64,000 nt of DNA from Microbacterium laevaniformans. Its GTDB lineage: Bacteria > Actinomycetota > Actinomycetes > Actinomycetales > Microbacteriaceae. Under the pieces are notes generated by a model. That model worked only from the letters and a program-made list of their open reading frames with translations, was not told where the DNA came from and searched no databases. Both the position numbers and the translations under genes were made by a program. Position 1 is the stretch's first letter, and each line of letters begins with the position of its first letter. Where the stretch lies: contig NZ_JAFBCE010000001.1 of assembly GCF_016907555.1 (NCBI RefSeq), forward strand, positions 124,001-188,000, in the 5' to 3' direction. Positions 61,965 to 64,000 of this stretch are shown here, in pieces.

Positions 61965-64000
61965 GCGCGCGCCTCCATCAACTCGACGAGGGACAGCTCG
62001 GTCATCGCGACGGCCGGCGGTCCGCTCTCGAAATGGAGATGGGTGACGGCATCCGAGAGCTGTTCGAGCTGCGCCGTCACGCCGGCCAAGAACTCGACGA
62101 GCGCATCGCGTCGACCGTTCTCGACGGCATCCAGCGCGGCGACATCGATGGCCGCGAGTTCCGTCTCGAGGTGATCGAGCAGGCGCTCCGCGCGGGTCGA
62201 GCCCGTGGATGCCGGCATGGCGGCCAGATGCTCGCGCAGACGTGCGAGAGCGAACGCAAGCGAGCGGGGGTTGCTGTGATCGAGCAACAGCAGATCGAGC
62301 ACGTCCGCCGCCCGCATCGATCCGCGGTAGCGCCGGCGGTGCGTCACGACGCTCTCGGCGGCCAGGAGCACCGCCTCCAAGACGCTCCGCTCGGCGCGGG
62401 GAGCATGGCGTTCAGCCAGACCCGTCGCCAGCAGTTCGGACAGCTGAAGCCCGCGCTCGAGGAAGCGGCCCGCTTCGATCATGTGCCAGCCGGTGTCGCG
62501 GATCATGTTCGCCGTGATGCCATACAGCGACAGCATGGCCGACAGCATCCGGCCCCCCGACTCCGCCGTCCGGTGCGGGTGCGCGGAGCCGCGCAGTGCA
62601 CGGGTGGCGCGATCGATCGTCGCGAAGACCCGCCAGGTGTCACCGGAGAGCTGGTCGCGGACGCCTTCCATCGCCTCGCGCAGGCGCGCGATCGCGTGCG
62701 CGGCCGAGCCGGGGCGGCGCACGTCCAGCAGCAGCGATCGGAACTCCGCCTCGGGGTCGAGCGAACGCATGCCGGCCAGGCGCCCGAGCACGTCCAACAG
62801 CACGCGGGGGCTCTCGGCCAGCCGGCCCGCCACATAGGCGCGCGGCTGGTCGAGTTCGGTCTTCGCCGTCAACAGCAGCCGGAGCAGATCTTCCGCGCGC
62901 TCCGCGTAGCGGCCGGTCCAGAACATGTCGGCGTGTGCGCGGGGAGCCAGCGGCGGGATGCTGCGGGCCGTGGGCGCGGGTGCGATCTCGGTCAGGTTCT
63001 GGTCGGGGTCGTCCTCCGACGCCTTCAGTACCCACACGTCCTTCGTCCGCGGCAGAGCGTCGGGGCTCTCCCGCACGGTCGCCAGACCCCCGACGAGCGG
63101 GCGGTACGCCGACCCGTAGCGCAACGCGAACGCGCGGAGCGTCAACGGCAGCGCGTCGATACGCGCACCGAGATCGTCGGTGCTCGACCAGACCGGGGTT
63201 TGCGAGAGCGGCAGCAGGTCCTGCCCGACGAACCGGTGCGGAGCCGACTGGACTCGCGCGATCAGGTCGTCGGCCGACATCTCGCTGAACGCCTTGCGCG
63301 GTTCGTCGATCGTGCGCACGATGAGACCGCGGTCGCCCGCGCGCAGGCGGGACAGGACGCTGTCGCGGGCCTTCGGCTCGCCGCACCACACGGTCGGCAC
63401 CGATGGGATGCGCAGCTGCTCGCCGAGCAGGTATTCGCACGCCGCCGGAAGGTAGGGGAGCAGCCCCGGGTTCTCCAGCACGCCGGCTCCGAGGCCGTTC
63501 ACCAGGCGCACATGGCCGCGGCGTACGGCCTCACTCAGCCCGGCGACGCCCAGCCGCGAGTCGCCGCGAAGTTCCAAGGGGTCGCACCACGCGGCATCCA
63601 CTCTCCGGATGATGACGTCGATGCGGTCGGCGGGACGGGTGCGGGGCCAGCCGGCGGGCTTCATCCAGACGAACCCGTCGCGGACGACGAGGTCGCTGCC
63701 CTGCACGAGGGGGAAACCGAGCGCGCTTGCCAGGAAGGCCTGGTCGAACGCCGTCTCGCTGAGGGTTCCGGGGGAGAGGATCACGACGCGGGGATCGTCG
63801 ATCTCAGCCGGCACCGACGACAGCAGCGCCGCGCGCAGCGCCGAGAAGTACGGATCGATGCGGTGGAGGTTCTCCTCCTGGAACAGGTCCGGCAGCACCT
63901 GCGAGATCACCCGACGGTTCTCCGCGGCGAAGCCCAGGCCCGACGGTGCTTGCACGCGGTCGGCGAGGACGTGCCATTCGCCCTCGGCGTCGCGCCCGAG
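61961..64000 (-). CDS. Circularly permuted ATP-grasp / alpha-E fusion protein, 5' end outside window
   Basis: C-terminal 680 residues of a large protein; the frame is open to the right edge (EGEWHVLADRVQAPSGLGFA), so the start is not in the window and the GTG at 63955 is internal. The first ~350 visible residues are the permuted ATP-grasp (DUF404/407-type) domain: NGLGAGVLENPGLLPYLPAA, VPTVWCGEPKARDSV and TKDVWVLKASEDDPDQN. The last ~310 residues are an alpha-E helical domain starting RAHADMFWTGRYAERAEDLL. These fusions are thought to make short peptides without ribosomes. Four-base overlap with the transglutaminase gene marks an operon of at least three genes. Confidence 0.88.
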   Translation of the reverse strand, partial: LGRDAEGEWHVLADRVQAPSGLGFAAENRRVISQVLPDLFQEENLHRIDPYFSALRAALLSSVPAEIDDPRVVILSPGTLSETAFDQAFLASALGFPLVQGSDLVVRDGFVWMKPAGWPRTRPADRIDVIIRRVDAAWCDPLELRGDSRLGVAGLSEAVRRGHVRLVNGLGAGVLENPGLLPYLPAACEYLLGEQLRIPSVPTVWCGEPKARDSVLSRLRAGDRGLIVRTIDEPRKAFSEMSADDLIARVQSAPHRFVGQDLLPLSQTPVWSSTDDLGARIDALPLTLRAFALRYGSAYRPLVGGLATVRESPDALPRTKDVWVLKASEDDPDQNLTEIAPAPTARSIPPLAPRAHADMFWTGRYAERAEDLLRLLLTAKTELDQPRAYVAGRLAESPRVLLDVLGRLAGMRSLDPEAEFRSLLLDVRRPGSAAHAIARLREAMEGVRDQLSGDTWRVFATIDRATRALRGSAHPHRTAESGGRMLSAMLSLYGITANMIRDTGWHMIEAGRFLERGLQLSELLATGLAERHAPRAERSVLEAVLLAAESVVTHRRRYRGSMRAADVLDLLLLDHSNPRSLAFALARLREHLAAMPASTGSTRAERLLDHLETELAAIDVAALDAVENGRRDALVEFLAGVTAQLEQLSDAVTHLHFESGPPAVAMTELSLVELMEARA

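Overview
High-GC actinobacterial chromosome, most likely Microbacteriaceae (Microbacterium-like). I infer this from the strong G/C third-position bias, frequent GTG starts, ATGA/GTGA gene overlaps, the ftsH-folE-folP-folB-folK-DUF3180-PH-PH gene order, and a dispersed intergenic palindrome typical of this group. No rRNA, CRISPR array or prophage is visible.

Bases 1-7,790 (+ strand) hold the end of a giant PKD/LamG secreted protein, a CDP-alcohol phosphotransferase and a secreted parallel beta-helix protein. Facing them, 19,150-7,790 (- strand) is one tightly packed exopolysaccharide-type operon: polyprenyl-phosphate sugar transferase, DUF1972 glycosyltransferase, Gfo/Idh/MocA dehydrogenase, a TIM-barrel-like protein of unknown role, a GT4 glycosyltransferase, a DUF4352-like lipoprotein and a second giant beta-propeller/LamG/PKD protein. 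All three secreted proteins share the same ~200-residue beta-rich module.

Bases 19,651-31,867 are the plastic part. An internally deleted IS256-family element is split by an IS3-family element (4-bp target duplication). Next comes a two-gene unit of an Abi_2/HEPN RNase-like protein and an AbiEi-type antitoxin-like protein. A 7.9-kb island then lies between two 111-bp direct repeats that contain the 3' part of tRNA-Phe. It carries a NotI-family restriction-modification system that looks intact. It also carries a decayed ParB-like/endonuclease pair: the ParB-like gene is broken by an IS3 element that itself contains an IS30 element, and the endonuclease has an in-frame TAG. A truncated Doc-like toxin gene lies near its right end. 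No integrase is visible. The island looks clearly less GC-rich than its surroundings.

Bases 31,825-64,000 are mostly conserved chromosome: tRNAs Phe, Asp and Glu; an M23 peptidase; ppa; tilS; an ESX/WXG100-like small protein with a frameshifted effector-like gene and a lipoprotein; hpt; ftsH; the folate operon; two PH-domain membrane proteins; a DUF2520 protein; lysS; an IclR regulator facing dhaKLM; a DUF4192 protein; cardiolipin synthase; a lipoprotein that seems to start at ATT; a DUF559 nuclease-like gene between 49-bp direct repeats; a YozG-like/DUF2975 pair; clpC; and a C26 amidotransferase/transglutaminase/ATP-grasp-alpha-E cluster that runs off the right edge.

The most interesting material is the layered, partly dead defence region (22-32 kb), where the HEPN/AbiEi-like and ParB-like/endonuclease gene pairs are not standard combinations, and the ESX-like effector cluster at 35.6-37.8 kb.
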